From NCBI GenBank assembly GCA_045647745.1, contig JAZRMQ010000047.1:11905-75904 (forward strand): a DNA stretch of 64,000 nucleotides, written 5' to 3'. The notes below the pieces were generated by a model. It was not told the DNA's origin and ran no database searches. It was given only the letters and a program-made list of their open reading frames with translations. This DNA comes from HGM04593 sp045647745. Its GTDB lineage: Bacteria > Bacteroidota > Bacteroidia > Bacteroidales > Bacteroidaceae. Positions 1 to 7,994 of the stretch are shown here, one piece after another. Positions within the stretch are counted from its first letter, which is position 1. Each line of letters begins with the position of its first letter. The position numbers and the translations under genes are program-made.

Positions 1-431
1 AGCTGGAGATTTTTGAGGTTAAAGAGGCGCAAGCATCTTTTGTTGAGCCGGTAAATCGTCTGCTTGCGCAGCTATCGTCGTCGGGCGTGTCGGTGACCTT
101 TGAGCAGTTGCAGGCATTGGCAGATAGTGAGGCTTCGCATCTTTTTCTTGCGAGGTTTGACGGGAGGATTGTGGCTATGCTGACGCTTGGTGAATATCTT
201 GCTCCCACCGGGCGTAAGATGTGGATTGAAGATGTTGTTGTTGATGCTGCTGCAAGAGGACATTCTTTTGGCCGTGCAATGGTTGAATATGCGATAGAGT
301 ATGCCCGTGGAGTTGGTAAAGGTGTGCTGATGCTTACCTCACGTCCTTCGCGTGTTGCTGCCAACGCCTTGTATCGCTCCTGTAATTTTGAGCAAAAAGA
401 GACGAATGTATATAAGATGGAGATAGAATAA
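1..431 (+). CDS. GNAT family N-acetyltransferase (5' end outside window)
   Basis: The reading frame is open from the first bases of the window to the stop at 429-431, so the start codon lies upstream. An in-frame GTG at 87 exists, but the residues before it (LEIFEVKEAQ, then VNRLLAQL) look like the first strand and helix of a GNAT fold, so 87 is not the start. The core shows the central strand pattern WIEDVVVDAAARGHSFGRAM, in which the segment after VVVD corresponds to the acetyl-CoA pyrophosphate loop (usual form RGxGxG/A; here RGHSFG). The C-terminal ANALYRSCNFEQ is the typical AxxLYxxxGF element. GNAT enzymes move acetyl from acetyl-CoA to an amine; the acceptor here cannot be named. Confidence 0.85.
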   Translation, partial: LEIFEVKEAQASFVEPVNRLLAQLSSSGVSVTFEQLQALADSEASHLFLARFDGRIVAMLTLGEYLAPTGRKMWIEDVVVDAAARGHSFGRAMVEYAIEYARGVGKGVLMLTSRPSRVAANALYRSCNFEQKETNVYKMEIE

Positions 432-432
432 T

Positions 433-461
433 AAAATCGACAGCTATTAGCTGTCGATTTT
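433..461. terminator. Bidirectional hairpin terminator
   Basis: A perfect 12-bp stem (433-444 with 450-461) closes a 5-base loop. It has A-rich and T-rich flanks, so it works in both orientations. It sits exactly between the converging stops of the acetyltransferase and the sigma-like gene. Confidence 0.8.
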
Positions 462-463
462 AT

Positions 464-1108
464 TTAATTATTCTTTGAAATCTGTTTTAGATTATTCAAT
501 AGGGCTAATTGTGCTCGGTGCTTGGCCATTGCTATGGTGCACTGGACACGTTTGGGGTCCATCTCATCGAGAGATTTGTTGTTCTTGAAATATTTCCAGA
601 TGATTGGTGCGGCGTCGAGGGCGCTGTTGCCATCTATGACAAGAGCACGCAGAATGGCTTGGTCGCGTTGGCTAAGCATATCAAAAGCTTCTCTCACCGG
701 ATAGGTTTGTGTCTCCTCTTCTTCGTTGACAAAACCTGCCAGTTGCTCGTACATATTTTGTGATGACGGAACAAAAAGTTGCTCTTGTTCTCTCTTTTCT
801 GCGAGTTTCTTGTGAATGAAATGGTTTGTTGTGCAGTAGGCAAGATAGGTGTAAAGCGTTGCGCCGTTTCTGTTTTTCCAATTGCGCATCACCGACCAAT
901 TGTCTTTTGAGATAAATTCATAAAACTCTCCCCACAACTGTTTCTCACTCTCACAATGGTATATGTTCAATGAAATGTACCTGAGGAATTGTTTGCATTT
1001 TTTTGTAAAAAAATAGCTGTGCAGTTTCTCGTCGACCGGAGTTGCTGTCAATTTTTCAATCAACTCTTGGTCGCTCAATAATGAATATTTGTCGTTGTTG
1101 TTTGACAT
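464..1108 (-). CDS. RNA polymerase sigma-70-like (ECF-type) factor
   Basis: A protein of 214 residues. The N-terminus (LSDQELIEKL, then HSYFFTKKCKQFLRYIS) resembles the opening helix and region 2.1 of ECF-like sigma factors. The middle has W-rich helices (KDNWSVMRNWKNRNGATLYTYL) as in region 2.3-2.4 of Bacteroidota sigma-like proteins. The C-terminal part (FDMLSQRDQAILRALVIDG, then AAPIIWKYF and VQCTIAMAKHRA) fits a region 4 helix-turn-helix. It should direct RNA polymerase to a small set of promoters. No anti-sigma gene is adjacent. The upstream neighbour on the same strand is an unrelated small gene, and I see no target operon. The assignment rests on pattern only; region 2 is divergent. 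Confidence 0.6.
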   Translation of the reverse strand: MSNNNDKYSLLSDQELIEKLTATPVDEKLHSYFFTKKCKQFLRYISLNIYHCESEKQLWGEFYEFISKDNWSVMRNWKNRNGATLYTYLAYCTTNHFIHKKLAEKREQEQLFVPSSQNMYEQLAGFVNEEEETQTYPVREAFDMLSQRDQAILRALVIDGNSALDAAPIIWKYFKNNKSLDEMDPKRVQCTIAMAKHRAQLALLNNLKQISKNN

Positions 1109-1305
1109 ATTTATTGAAAAAAAACAATATCACAAATGGCAGAATGTTATAGTCTTTATTTAAGAAGCATAACATCCCAAACTCTAAAAGCTATTGCAAA
1201 TATAATATAAAAGAGAGGCAAATGCTAAAAAAAAGTCTTAAGAAAGGTAAAATAGATGAACTTTTATTGCAAAGTTCTGTTGAAAATCTTTTAATGGCTG
1301 TTTTT
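1109..1305. other. AT-rich intergenic region upstream of the sigma-like gene
   Basis: About 200 bases without a credible reading frame. On the minus strand, 1197-1204 reads TATATTTG, a match to the Bacteroidota -7 box TAnnTTTG, about 90 bases before the sigma-like start. A TTTG lies only 14 bases further upstream, closer than the usual 19-21, so the promoter is tentative. Confidence 0.35.
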
Positions 1306-1698
1306 TTATCGATTAGTGTAAAAGTCTAACGCTTCAAAAATATCCTCTTTGTTACATTCTCGCGTGGTTGAATGGTTGTTGGGTTGTAGTAGACAAACAG
1401 CTTGGAGCATCTTTTTGTCCATCTCATTGAAGATGCTGTCATACATTTTGCAATTAAATGAAAAACGCGTGTAATTCTCTTGAACGTGGTGCACAAATGT
1501 GTGAAGCCTTGCTGTGGGGTACTCCTCTAAAATTACCGATAGAAAAAGAGCACAGGTGTATGCGGCTGCTGTTATTTCATTCTTATTGCCGTTGTACAAT
1601 ATTGAAAAAGCTGTAAAAAATGGCTCGCCAAAATTTTGGGGTGGCTGGGAGCCTATAATCTTTTCAAAGGCTTGGTTTATCTCGGCTCTTTCTTTCAT
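1306..1698 (-). CDS. Hypothetical protein, 130 residues
   Basis: I do not recognise this family. The product has no signal peptide or membrane segment. It looks mainly alpha-helical and cytoplasmic, with a hydrophobic central helix (ITAAAYTCALFLSVILEE), two Cys in the second half and a C-terminal NKEDIFEALDFYTNR. It stands alone between the sigma-like gene and the divergent outer-membrane gene. A -7 box (TATCTTTG on the minus strand, 1725-1732) lies just upstream of the ATG, giving a leader of about 20 bases. That supports it as a real expressed gene. Confidence 0.6.
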   Translation of the reverse strand: MKERAEINQAFEKIIGSQPPQNFGEPFFTAFSILYNGNKNEITAAAYTCALFLSVILEEYPTARLHTFVHHVQENYTRFSFNCKMYDSIFNEMDKKMLQAVCLLQPNNHSTTRECNKEDIFEALDFYTNR

Positions 1699-1724
1699 TG
1701 GTGAGTTATGATTTGTTGTGTCGG

Positions 1725-1732
1725 CAAAGATA
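1725..1732 (-). promoter_or_regulatory. -7 box for the 130-residue hypothetical gene
   Basis: TATCTTTG on the minus strand matches TAnnTTTG exactly. No clear TTTG -33 element lies at the right spacing, so only half of the promoter is seen. Confidence 0.4.
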
Positions 1733-1755
1733 GTGCAGTAGAGTTAAAAAGTGCT

Positions 1756-1785
1756 TTTGCGCTCTCTATATTTTTTCTAATTTTG
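1756..1785 (+). promoter_or_regulatory. Bacteroidota-type promoter for the outer-membrane protein gene
   Basis: TTTG at 1756-1759, 18 bases, then TAATTTTG at 1778-1785. This is close to the phylum consensus TTTG-N19-21-TAnnTTTG. Predicted transcription start is near 1791, leaving a leader of about 65 bases. Confidence 0.6.
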
Positions 1786-1854
1786 CACATTATTTAAACT
1801 TTTGACGATTTTTTCAGTCAAACATCAAATGCAAAATAAAATTAATAAAAATAT

Positions 1855-4797
1855 ATGAGAAAAGGTTTATTGCTCTTGTTGTTGCTTTTTTCATCTGTTG
1901 CCTTCGCGCAGAAGAAAGATGGAACACTCACTGCCGAGGTCTTTAACAAGGAGACCGGTGAGGCTATGACCTCTGCAATTATTCAATTGTATTCATTGCC
2001 CGATTCGGTGTTCAAGGTGGGTGCGACAAGCGATCTTGATGGTAAAATAGGTGTAAAGGTGCAGCCGGGAAAGTATTATGCACGTTTTTCTTATGTGGGT
2101 TGTAACACTGTTGAAAAGGGTGTAACCATTGAAAGCGGCAAGGTGTGCGATCTTGGTAGAATTGATATGCAACCAGCCGGAAAGTTGCTCGATGATGTTG
2201 TGGTTAGCGAAGAGGTCCCTCCCGTTACTGCTGCCGAGGATACTTTGGTGTTCAACACAGCAGCCTTTCGTGTACCCGAGGGTTCTATGCTTGAGGAGCT
2301 TATAAAAAAGTATCCGGGTGTGGACATTGCCGATGATGGTACAATAAAGATAAACGGTAAGACTGTGAACCGCATCCTGATGAAAGGAAAGGATTTCTTT
2401 GGCACAGACAAGGACGTTGCCTTGAAAAATATATCGGTTGATGCTATTGAAAAGGTGAAATTCTATGATAAAAAGAGCGATTTTACACGTATGACCGGTA
2501 TTGACGATGGCGAGGAAGAGACTGTGCTCGACCTGCAGATGAAGAAGGGCGTCGCTGATGGCTTTTTCTCAAATACCGAGGCTGGTGGCGGCTCCGACTT
2601 CAGCGCCGAACATCTGCTCTATCGTTTGCGCAACACAACAAGTTATTATAATGACGATGCACAATACACTTTGGTGCTATCGGCAAATAATCTTGGCGAT
2701 CAGGGCTTTTCCGATGGTCGCGGTCGTGGCTTTGGCGGTGGAGGCAATAATGGTATATCTTCGCCCAAACTAGCCGGTTTTAATTTTGCTTATGAGAATG
2801 ACAAATGGGAATTTGGCGGTAATGTGCGTGGTAATCGTGTGAAGAATGATGTCAAGAGCTGGAGCGCTACCGAGACATTTATGCCGCAGATTGGCAGCAA
2901 TCAGTTCTCGAACAGCCGCAGTGAGGGCTTGAACGGAACAACAAGGTTGAATGCAAACTTCCGTCTCGAGTGGAAGCCCGATACTTTGACAAACATCATA
3001 TTCACTCCAACCATCAGTTATTCAGATGGTGACTCTTGGAACGAAAGCCATTCGGCTACATTTAATGAAAATCCGTTTGATTATGAGAAGGATTACGACA
3101 AAATGCAGTATGGCGCAGTCTTTGGCGAGTTGGATTCGATTGCAATAAACGACAATTCAAATAAATCTCTCTCATTGAACGAAAATTTGTCCTTCAGCAC
3201 AAGATTGCAGGTTAACCGCAAATTGAATAAGCCCGGCCGTAATTTGACTTTCAGGGGCAATTTCTCGTATGCCGATAGCAAGAGCGAAAGCTATTCGGTC
3301 AATGAAGTTACATATTATCAATCGAGCAAGGGTAATCCTTTGCAGCAGCGCTACTCAACCACTCCGGGAAAGAACTGGAGCTATAATCTCAATATGAGTT
3401 ATACCGAGCCTTTGCTAAAAAATCTCTTCCTGCAAATCAATTACAGCTACAATTACAGCTACAACAATAGTAACCGCGCTACATACAACTTTGACGACCT
3501 GCTTGGTTATGTGCTTGAGGTGAGCCCCGATTTTACACGCCCCGAGCTGCCGTCGGAACTTGCGCTTTACGTTGATACGGCGTTGAGCCGCTATTCAACC
3601 TATCGCACACAGAGACACGAGGTTGGTGTTATGTTCAGATACGTGACCGAGAAGATGAACCTTAACGCCGGAGTTAATTGGTTGCCGCAGCACACCGAGC
3701 TCGATTATAAACATTTGGGGTTGGATACACTCCTCACACGCAGTGTGTTGAATTATGTGTCGCCGAATATCCGCTTCCGTTACAAGTGGTCAAAGCAAAC
3801 AACCCTTAATATTCGTTATCGTGGTTCAACGTCGCAACCATCGATGACCGATCTTTTGAACATTAGAGATGACTCTAATCCATTGCAGGTTACCGAGGGT
3901 AATCCGGGCCTGAAGCCATCTTTCTCGAACAATGTAAACGCAAACTTTAATACTTATAATACCGATGCTCAGCGCGGAATTAATGTGTTTGCAAGCTTCT
4001 CAAATACAATAAACGCAATCACTCGCAGAGCAATATATGAGGAGTCTACCGGTATAACAACAACTATCCCCGAGAATATAAACGGTAACTGGAACGTGAA
4101 TGGTGGCTTTGTATTTAACTCGGCTATACCGGCAAATACAAAATTTACTTACAGTACCTTCACCGATGCCGGTTACTCTAACAGAGTCTCATATATAAGT
4201 ATGGCTACAGATAGTGAAGATAAGGATAAGAGCGTTGCAAGGACAGTGAATGTGAGCGAGCGTCTGACAGCGAACTACCGCACCGATAATTGGGATATTT
4301 CGTTGAACGGATATTTCCGCTACTCGCACTCAAGGTCAACTGCTCAGCCCGAGGATAAGATGAACGTCTTTAATTTCTCTTATGGTCCGAGCGTGAACTA
4401 TACTCTGCCTTGGTATAATATAAGAATTTCCACTAACTTGTCTATGAGCAGCCGTCGCGGTTATAGTGACCCCAATGCTAATACCGATGAACTTTTGTGG
4501 AACGCGCAAGTGTCGGCAAGTTTCTTGCCGAAGAATGCACTGACGGTGTCGTTGCAACTATTCGATATTCTGCAACAGCAGAGCAATATAAGCCGCATTG
4601 TTGAGGCTCTTTATCGTAGAGATTCTGAGACTAATGCGATTTATAGTTATGGTCTGTTGAACCTGTCATACAAGTTCAATAATACCGGCAGTGATAATGG
4701 CAAGAAGGGTAAGGGCGCACGCGAATATGGTATGCCACCGGCTGGTATGGCTCCTCCAGCAGGAATGATGCCTCCTCCGGGTGGCCCGATGAGGTAA
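1855..4797 (+). CDS. Outer-membrane beta-barrel protein, TonB-receptor-like (OMP_b-brl_3 type)
   Basis: A protein of 980 residues with a clear signal peptide (MRKGLLLLLLLF...AFAQ). Residues about 25-105 form a carboxypeptidase-regulatory-like beta-sandwich (VFNKETGEAMTSAIIQLYSL ... YVGCNTVEKG). Then come a plug-like region (EDTLVFNTAAFRVPEGSMLE, IKINGKTVNRILMKGKDFFG) and a long series of amphipathic strands. This order is typical of the Bacteroidota barrel family often annotated as TonB-dependent receptor or outer membrane beta-barrel family protein. No substrate is suggested by the neighbours. An odd feature is that the last strand (LLNLSYKF) is followed by a 40-residue basic, then Met/Pro/Gly-rich tail instead of ending on the barrel aromatic. 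Confidence 0.85.
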   Translation: MRKGLLLLLLLFSSVAFAQKKDGTLTAEVFNKETGEAMTSAIIQLYSLPDSVFKVGATSDLDGKIGVKVQPGKYYARFSYVGCNTVEKGVTIESGKVCDLGRIDMQPAGKLLDDVVVSEEVPPVTAAEDTLVFNTAAFRVPEGSMLEELIKKYPGVDIADDGTIKINGKTVNRILMKGKDFFGTDKDVALKNISVDAIEKVKFYDKKSDFTRMTGIDDGEEETVLDLQMKKGVADGFFSNTEAGGGSDFSAEHLLYRLRNTTSYYNDDAQYTLVLSANNLGDQGFSDGRGRGFGGGGNNGISSPKLAGFNFAYENDKWEFGGNVRGNRVKNDVKSWSATETFMPQIGSNQFSNSRSEGLNGTTRLNANFRLEWKPDTLTNIIFTPTISYSDGDSWNESHSATFNENPFDYEKDYDKMQYGAVFGELDSIAINDNSNKSLSLNENLSFSTRLQVNRKLNKPGRNLTFRGNFSYADSKSESYSVNEVTYYQSSKGNPLQQRYSTTPGKNWSYNLNMSYTEPLLKNLFLQINYSYNYSYNNSNRATYNFDDLLGYVLEVSPDFTRPELPSELALYVDTALSRYSTYRTQRHEVGVMFRYVTEKMNLNAGVNWLPQHTELDYKHLGLDTLLTRSVLNYVSPNIRFRYKWSKQTTLNIRYRGSTSQPSMTDLLNIRDDSNPLQVTEGNPGLKPSFSNNVNANFNTYNTDAQRGINVFASFSNTINAITRRAIYEESTGITTTIPENINGNWNVNGGFVFNSAIPANTKFTYSTFTDAGYSNRVSYISMATDSEDKDKSVARTVNVSERLTANYRTDNWDISLNGYFRYSHSRSTAQPEDKMNVFNFSYGPSVNYTLPWYNIRISTNLSMSSRRGYSDPNANTDELLWNAQVSASFLPKNALTVSLQLFDILQQQSNISRIVEALYRRDSETNAIYSYGLLNLSYKFNNTGSDNGKKGKGAREYGMPPAGMAPPAGMMPPPGGPMR

Positions 4798-4798
4798 T

Positions 4799-4842
4799 AA
4801 AAATATCCGCGGCAAAATAACAATTTTGCCGCGGATATTTTT
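4799..4842. terminator. Bidirectional hairpin terminator
   Basis: A perfect 20-bp stem (4799-4818 with 4823-4842) with a 4-base loop and a T-run at the 3' side. It separates the outer-membrane gene from the converging DUF456 gene. Confidence 0.85.
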
Positions 4843-4856
4843 ATTTTTCTGTCTCT

Positions 4857-5342
4857 TTAAAATAGAATATCCCAACCGTTGGAAACAACCAACACGAGTG
4901 CATAAATGCCATAAGCGAATTTCAGGCCGCTTGTCAGCATAAAGGCAACGAATGACATACTGGCGACTTTGAGAGCTTTTGATGATGGCGTCTTTGCAAT
5001 AAGTTCGCCAATGTAAGCACCAAGAAACGGACCTATCAGAATACCTAACAATCCACCGAACATTCCAATGACAAGGCCGATGGTTGCTCCCCAAGTGCCA
5101 TATTTTGAGCCTCCAGTCTTTTTTGTCAACCACACCGGTGCAATATAGTCAAGAATTGTTACAATAACGGCAACTACTCCGGCTACAATGATTGTTGTGT
5201 TTGAAAGGTCGTTGCCGTCGCAGAACATCAGCATAAGTAACGCAACAAAACTGAGTGGCGGGCCGGGAAGAACCGGCGCAACAGCGCCAATAATGCCCAC
5301 GATGGCAAATAGCAGCGCAAGAATTAAAAGCAGAATATCCAT
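4857..5342 (-). CDS. DUF456 family small membrane protein
   Basis: A 161-residue, almost wholly hydrophobic protein with about five to six membrane segments. Family hallmarks are the early GAVAPVLPGPPLSFVAL motif and the glycine-rich pair of helices GTWGATIGLVIGMFGG and GILIGPFLGAYIGELI, arranged as in DUF456. The biochemical role of the family is unknown. The gene is a single-gene unit with its own promoter (5372-5404) and shares a terminator with its convergent neighbour. Confidence 0.85.
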   Translation of the reverse strand: MDILLLILALLFAIVGIIGAVAPVLPGPPLSFVALLMLMFCDGNDLSNTTIIVAGVVAVIVTILDYIAPVWLTKKTGGSKYGTWGATIGLVIGMFGGLLGILIGPFLGAYIGELIAKTPSSKALKVASMSFVAFMLTSGLKFAYGIYALVLVVSNGWDILF

Positions 5343-5371
5343 AATCTATTGTCTCTTGTTTCTTTGTGCCG

Positions 5372-5404
5372 CAAAGTTAATGTTTAATTGCTTAATAAAA
5401 CAAA
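5372..5404 (-). promoter_or_regulatory. Bacteroidota-type promoter for the DUF456 gene
   Basis: On the minus strand, TTTG (5401-5404), 21 bases, then TAACTTTG (5372-5379): a full match to TTTG-N19-21-TAnnTTTG. Transcription should begin near 5366, about 25 bases before the ATG. Confidence 0.75.
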
Positions 5405-5433
5405 AAGAGTTACTTTTTTAGCTGCAAATTGAG

Positions 5434-5441
5434 TATCTTAG
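5434..5441 (+). promoter_or_regulatory. -7-like box for the HAD gene
   Basis: TATCTTAG has one mismatch to TAnnTTTG. It lies downstream of an in-frame TTG at 5429, so that codon would not be on the transcript. The ATG at 5468 is therefore preferred as start. Confidence 0.45.
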
Positions 5442-5467
5442 CAAACAGAATAATCGCAGTGTATATT

Positions 5468-6091
5468 ATGATTAAAGATATTGTTTTTGATTTTGGTGGG
5501 GTGTTGACAACTATTGACACCAATAGGGCGTTGGCTCGCTTTAGGGAGCTAGGACTTTCCAATCCAAAGGATTATATAAATTCTTATTGCCAGAAAGGTC
5601 CTTTCTTTGCTCTTGAGAATGGTGATATTAATGCCGAGGAGTTTTGTGATGAATTGGGGCAGCTTTGTCAAAGGTCTATCAGCTACGATGACGCAAAATT
5701 CGCTTGGTGTGGGTTTATAACAGAGGTTCACGTTGAATATCTTGAGTTCTTGCAGCAGTTGCGTTCGCAATATCGTCTTTCGGTGCTGAGCAATACAAAT
5801 CCTTTTATTCAAAGTTGGGCACGTTCACCACAATTTACCCCTTGCGGAAAGTCGCTCGATGACTATTTTGATATGCTTTTCTTGAGCTATTGTATGGGCT
5901 GCTCAAAGCCCGGCGAGGAGATTTATCACAAGATGCTTGCCTCTGGTTCAATGCTTGCCGAGGAGACGCTATTTGTTGACGACAGCGATAAAAATCTTGA
6001 GGCGGCGGCAAAAGTGGGTATTAAAACTCTAAAAGTTGAGAATGGCGAGGACTGGCGTGAAAAGTTATTGATTTTTTTGCAGCAGGGTTGA
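5468..6091 (+). CDS. HAD-superfamily phosphatase, subfamily IA (YihX-like)
   Basis: A protein of 207 residues from the ATG at 5468. All four HAD motifs are visible: motif I VFDFGGVLTTID near the N-terminus (nucleophile Asp), motif II LSNTNP (Ser/Thr), motif III around CSKPGEEIY (Lys) and motif IV LFVDDSDKNLEAA (acidic pair). A helical cap sits between motifs I and II, as in subfamily IA. The FGGV form of motif I and the general layout resemble the YihX/GPH-like sugar phosphate phosphatases, but the substrate is not determined. The longer frame beginning with TTG at 5429 adds 13 residues that precede the predicted transcript. Confidence 0.85.
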   Translation: MIKDIVFDFGGVLTTIDTNRALARFRELGLSNPKDYINSYCQKGPFFALENGDINAEEFCDELGQLCQRSISYDDAKFAWCGFITEVHVEYLEFLQQLRSQYRLSVLSNTNPFIQSWARSPQFTPCGKSLDDYFDMLFLSYCMGCSKPGEEIYHKMLASGSMLAEETLFVDDSDKNLEAAAKVGIKTLKVENGEDWREKLLIFLQQG

Positions 6092-6123
6092 GGGGGGCTC
6101 CCTTGGCTAATGTCTATTGTGTT

Positions 6124-6160
6124 AAAAGAGGTGAAAAAACGTTTTTTTGCCTCTTTTTTA
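6124..6160 (+). terminator. Probable terminator after the HAD gene
   Basis: An 8-bp stem (6124-6131 with 6150-6157), extended by A-T pairs through two G-T wobbles, followed by a run of T. It sits about 30 bases after the stop. Confidence 0.5.
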
Positions 6161-6172
6161 TTTCTTTATGTT

Positions 6173-6180
6173 TATCTTCG
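6173..6180 (+). promoter_or_regulatory. -7-like box for cardiolipin synthase
   Basis: TATCTTCG has one mismatch to TAnnTTTG. A TTTG at 6146-6149 lies 23 bases upstream, slightly longer than usual. Transcription would start just before the ATG at 6199. Confidence 0.4.
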
Positions 6181-6198
6181 CAAAAGAGAGTATAGACG

Positions 6199-7626
6199 AT
6201 GGATTGGAGCACAACTTCTATGATGGGCGTTCTCTACTGGTTATATTGGGTTGTTGTTGTATTCATTATAATCAGGGTGATGCTGAGAAATCACGATGCC
6301 GTAAAGACACTAGCGTGGATTATGGTATTTGTTTTTATACCCTTTCTTGGGTTGGTGCTTTATCTCTTTTTCGGGCGCGACACACGCAAAAAAAGGTTGG
6401 CAAGCAAGCGTCTGCTGTCGCAGATTAAACAGCATAGTACGTTGAAGGTTGCAGCTAGTGCAAAGAGTGAAATCCGTTCTGAATATCAATCACTTGTTAC
6501 ATTTTTTGAAAATTCCTCCTCGGTGCCGCTATTGTCGTTTGATGAGGCCGAAGTTATTTCTGATACACAACTGTTTGCTGAGCGCCTTTTTGAAATTATA
6601 TCAGCAGCAAAAGACCACATTCACCTGCAATTCTATATAATAGAGGATGATGAGTTCGGCTGCCGTTTGCGCGATGCGCTTGTGGAGAAGGCAAGGCAAG
6701 GGGTCGAGGTCCGGGTTATATATGATAGCGTTGGCTGCTGGAGAGTTGGCAAGGGCTTTTTTGATAGTATGCGCAGTGCCGGAGTGAAAGTGGTGGCTTT
6801 TTTGAGGGTCTACTTTCCTTTGCTTTCCAATAGAGTAAACTATCGCAACCACAGAAAGATTGTTGTTGTTGATGGCAGGGTTGGATTACTGGGAGGCTGC
6901 AATATTGCCGACCGCTATCTGAAAGGTATAAAGGGTGGCTGTTGGCGCGACACAATGTTGTTGTTGCGCGGAGTAGCTGTGAATGGCCTGCAAGCATCGT
7001 TCCTCTTGGATTGGTATTTTGCGAACCGCACACCGATAAACGGGAAACGCTATTTTCCTGTGTTCGATGGAAATAAAAAATCGTTTGTGCAGGTGGTTAC
7101 GTCGAACCCGGTTGGTGAGGTCAGGGCAATTATCTCGGGATATATAAAGATTTTGTCTCAAGCAAAAGGGTATGTTTATCTGCAAACACCATACTTTATG
7201 CCCGATGAGTCTTTTTTGCAAGCCTTGAAAAATGCAGCAATGTCTGGAGTAGATGTAAAACTTATGATTCCCGAGCACTCGGATAGTGTGATTGCTGATT
7301 ATGCTTCAATGTCATATTTGGGCACTCTGCTTAATTCGGGCGTAAAAGTATACCTTTATCGTAGTGGGGTTCTGCACAGCAAAACAGTTGTGTGCGATGA
7401 TTATCTCTCATCCGTTGGGTCGACTAACCTCGATTTTAGGAGCTTTTTCTATAATTTTGAGGTCAGTGCATTTGTGTATGACAAAGCTGTTGCCTTGAAT
7501 TTAAAAGAGTGTTTTCTCAATGATTTAAAGCAGTGCCGTCAGCTCACGACAAATGAATATCGCAAGCGCTCGTTCCTTAAACGCTGTGCCGAATCGTTTA
7601 TCAAACTATTCTCTCCGCTGTTGTGA
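6199..7626 (+). CDS. cls: Cardiolipin synthase (phospholipase D family)
   Basis: A protein of 475 residues. Two N-terminal membrane segments (VLYWLYWVVVVFIIIRVML; AWIMVFVFIPFLGLVLYLFF) anchor it in the inner membrane. Two HKD catalytic motifs follow: NHRKIVVVDGRVGLLGGCN around residue 220 and HSKTVVCDDYLSSVGSTN around residue 395. Each supplies the His, Lys and Asp of the phosphatidyl-transfer site. Length and arrangement match bacterial Cls enzymes that condense two phosphatidylglycerols into cardiolipin and glycerol. The gene converges on the MerR-like gene with only 16 bases between stops and no obvious hairpin there. Confidence 0.92.
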   Translation: MDWSTTSMMGVLYWLYWVVVVFIIIRVMLRNHDAVKTLAWIMVFVFIPFLGLVLYLFFGRDTRKKRLASKRLLSQIKQHSTLKVAASAKSEIRSEYQSLVTFFENSSSVPLLSFDEAEVISDTQLFAERLFEIISAAKDHIHLQFYIIEDDEFGCRLRDALVEKARQGVEVRVIYDSVGCWRVGKGFFDSMRSAGVKVVAFLRVYFPLLSNRVNYRNHRKIVVVDGRVGLLGGCNIADRYLKGIKGGCWRDTMLLLRGVAVNGLQASFLLDWYFANRTPINGKRYFPVFDGNKKSFVQVVTSNPVGEVRAIISGYIKILSQAKGYVYLQTPYFMPDESFLQALKNAAMSGVDVKLMIPEHSDSVIADYASMSYLGTLLNSGVKVYLYRSGVLHSKTVVCDDYLSSVGSTNLDFRSFFYNFEVSAFVYDKAVALNLKECFLNDLKQCRQLTTNEYRKRSFLKRCAESFIKLFSPLL

Positions 7627-7642
7627 TGCCGGGACTGTGGTG

Positions 7643-7993
7643 TTAGAGTGAGTCAAGCTCTTGCTTTATGCCCAAGAGCTCGTTCTTTATTGCCTTTAGG
7701 CGGTCTATAACCTCGCTATTCGTCTCAGCACTCTTTTTTGTGTCGCCGTTTTTTAGTTGTTTTTTTGCGCCGGCGAGTGTGAGCTTGCAATCCTTTACTA
7801 GGTGGCAGATGGTGCGCAGGGTGTTTATATCCTCCTTTGTGTATCGGCGCACTCCATTGGCGCCTTTGTATGGCGATACCTGTGGGAACACGCTCTCCCA
7901 ATAGCGGAGGGTGGTCTCTGTTACTGACAACTCCTTTGCAACCTCCTTGATGGAGTAGTACATCTTCAGGTCTTTGTTTAGGTTAAGTGCCAT
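7643..7993 (-). CDS. MerR family transcriptional regulator
   Basis: A protein of 116 residues from the ATG at 7993. The winged helix is clear: YYSIKEVAKELSVTETTLRY (helix-turn-helix), WESVFPQVSP (in MerR relatives, WE.F.L.P) and the wing RRYTKEDI. The C-terminal part is a short coiled coil (VIDRLKAIKNELLGIKQELDSL) with no effector domain or metal-binding Cys. A longer frame opens at 8050 but overlaps the M23 gene by 56 bases. The ATG at 7993 begins one base after the M23 stop, which fits translational coupling. In Bacteroidota this small MerR protein is commonly next to an M23 peptidase; its target is not known to me. Confidence 0.85.
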   Translation of the reverse strand: MALNLNKDLKMYYSIKEVAKELSVTETTLRYWESVFPQVSPYKGANGVRRYTKEDINTLRTICHLVKDCKLTLAGAKKQLKNGDTKKSAETNSEVIDRLKAIKNELLGIKQELDSL

Positions 7994-7994
7994 A

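Noticed and set aside
5429..5467. TTG start extending the HAD phosphatase by 13 residues
   Set aside because: The -7 box lies at 5434-5441, so the TTG would not be transcribed, and the family begins at the ATG at 5468.
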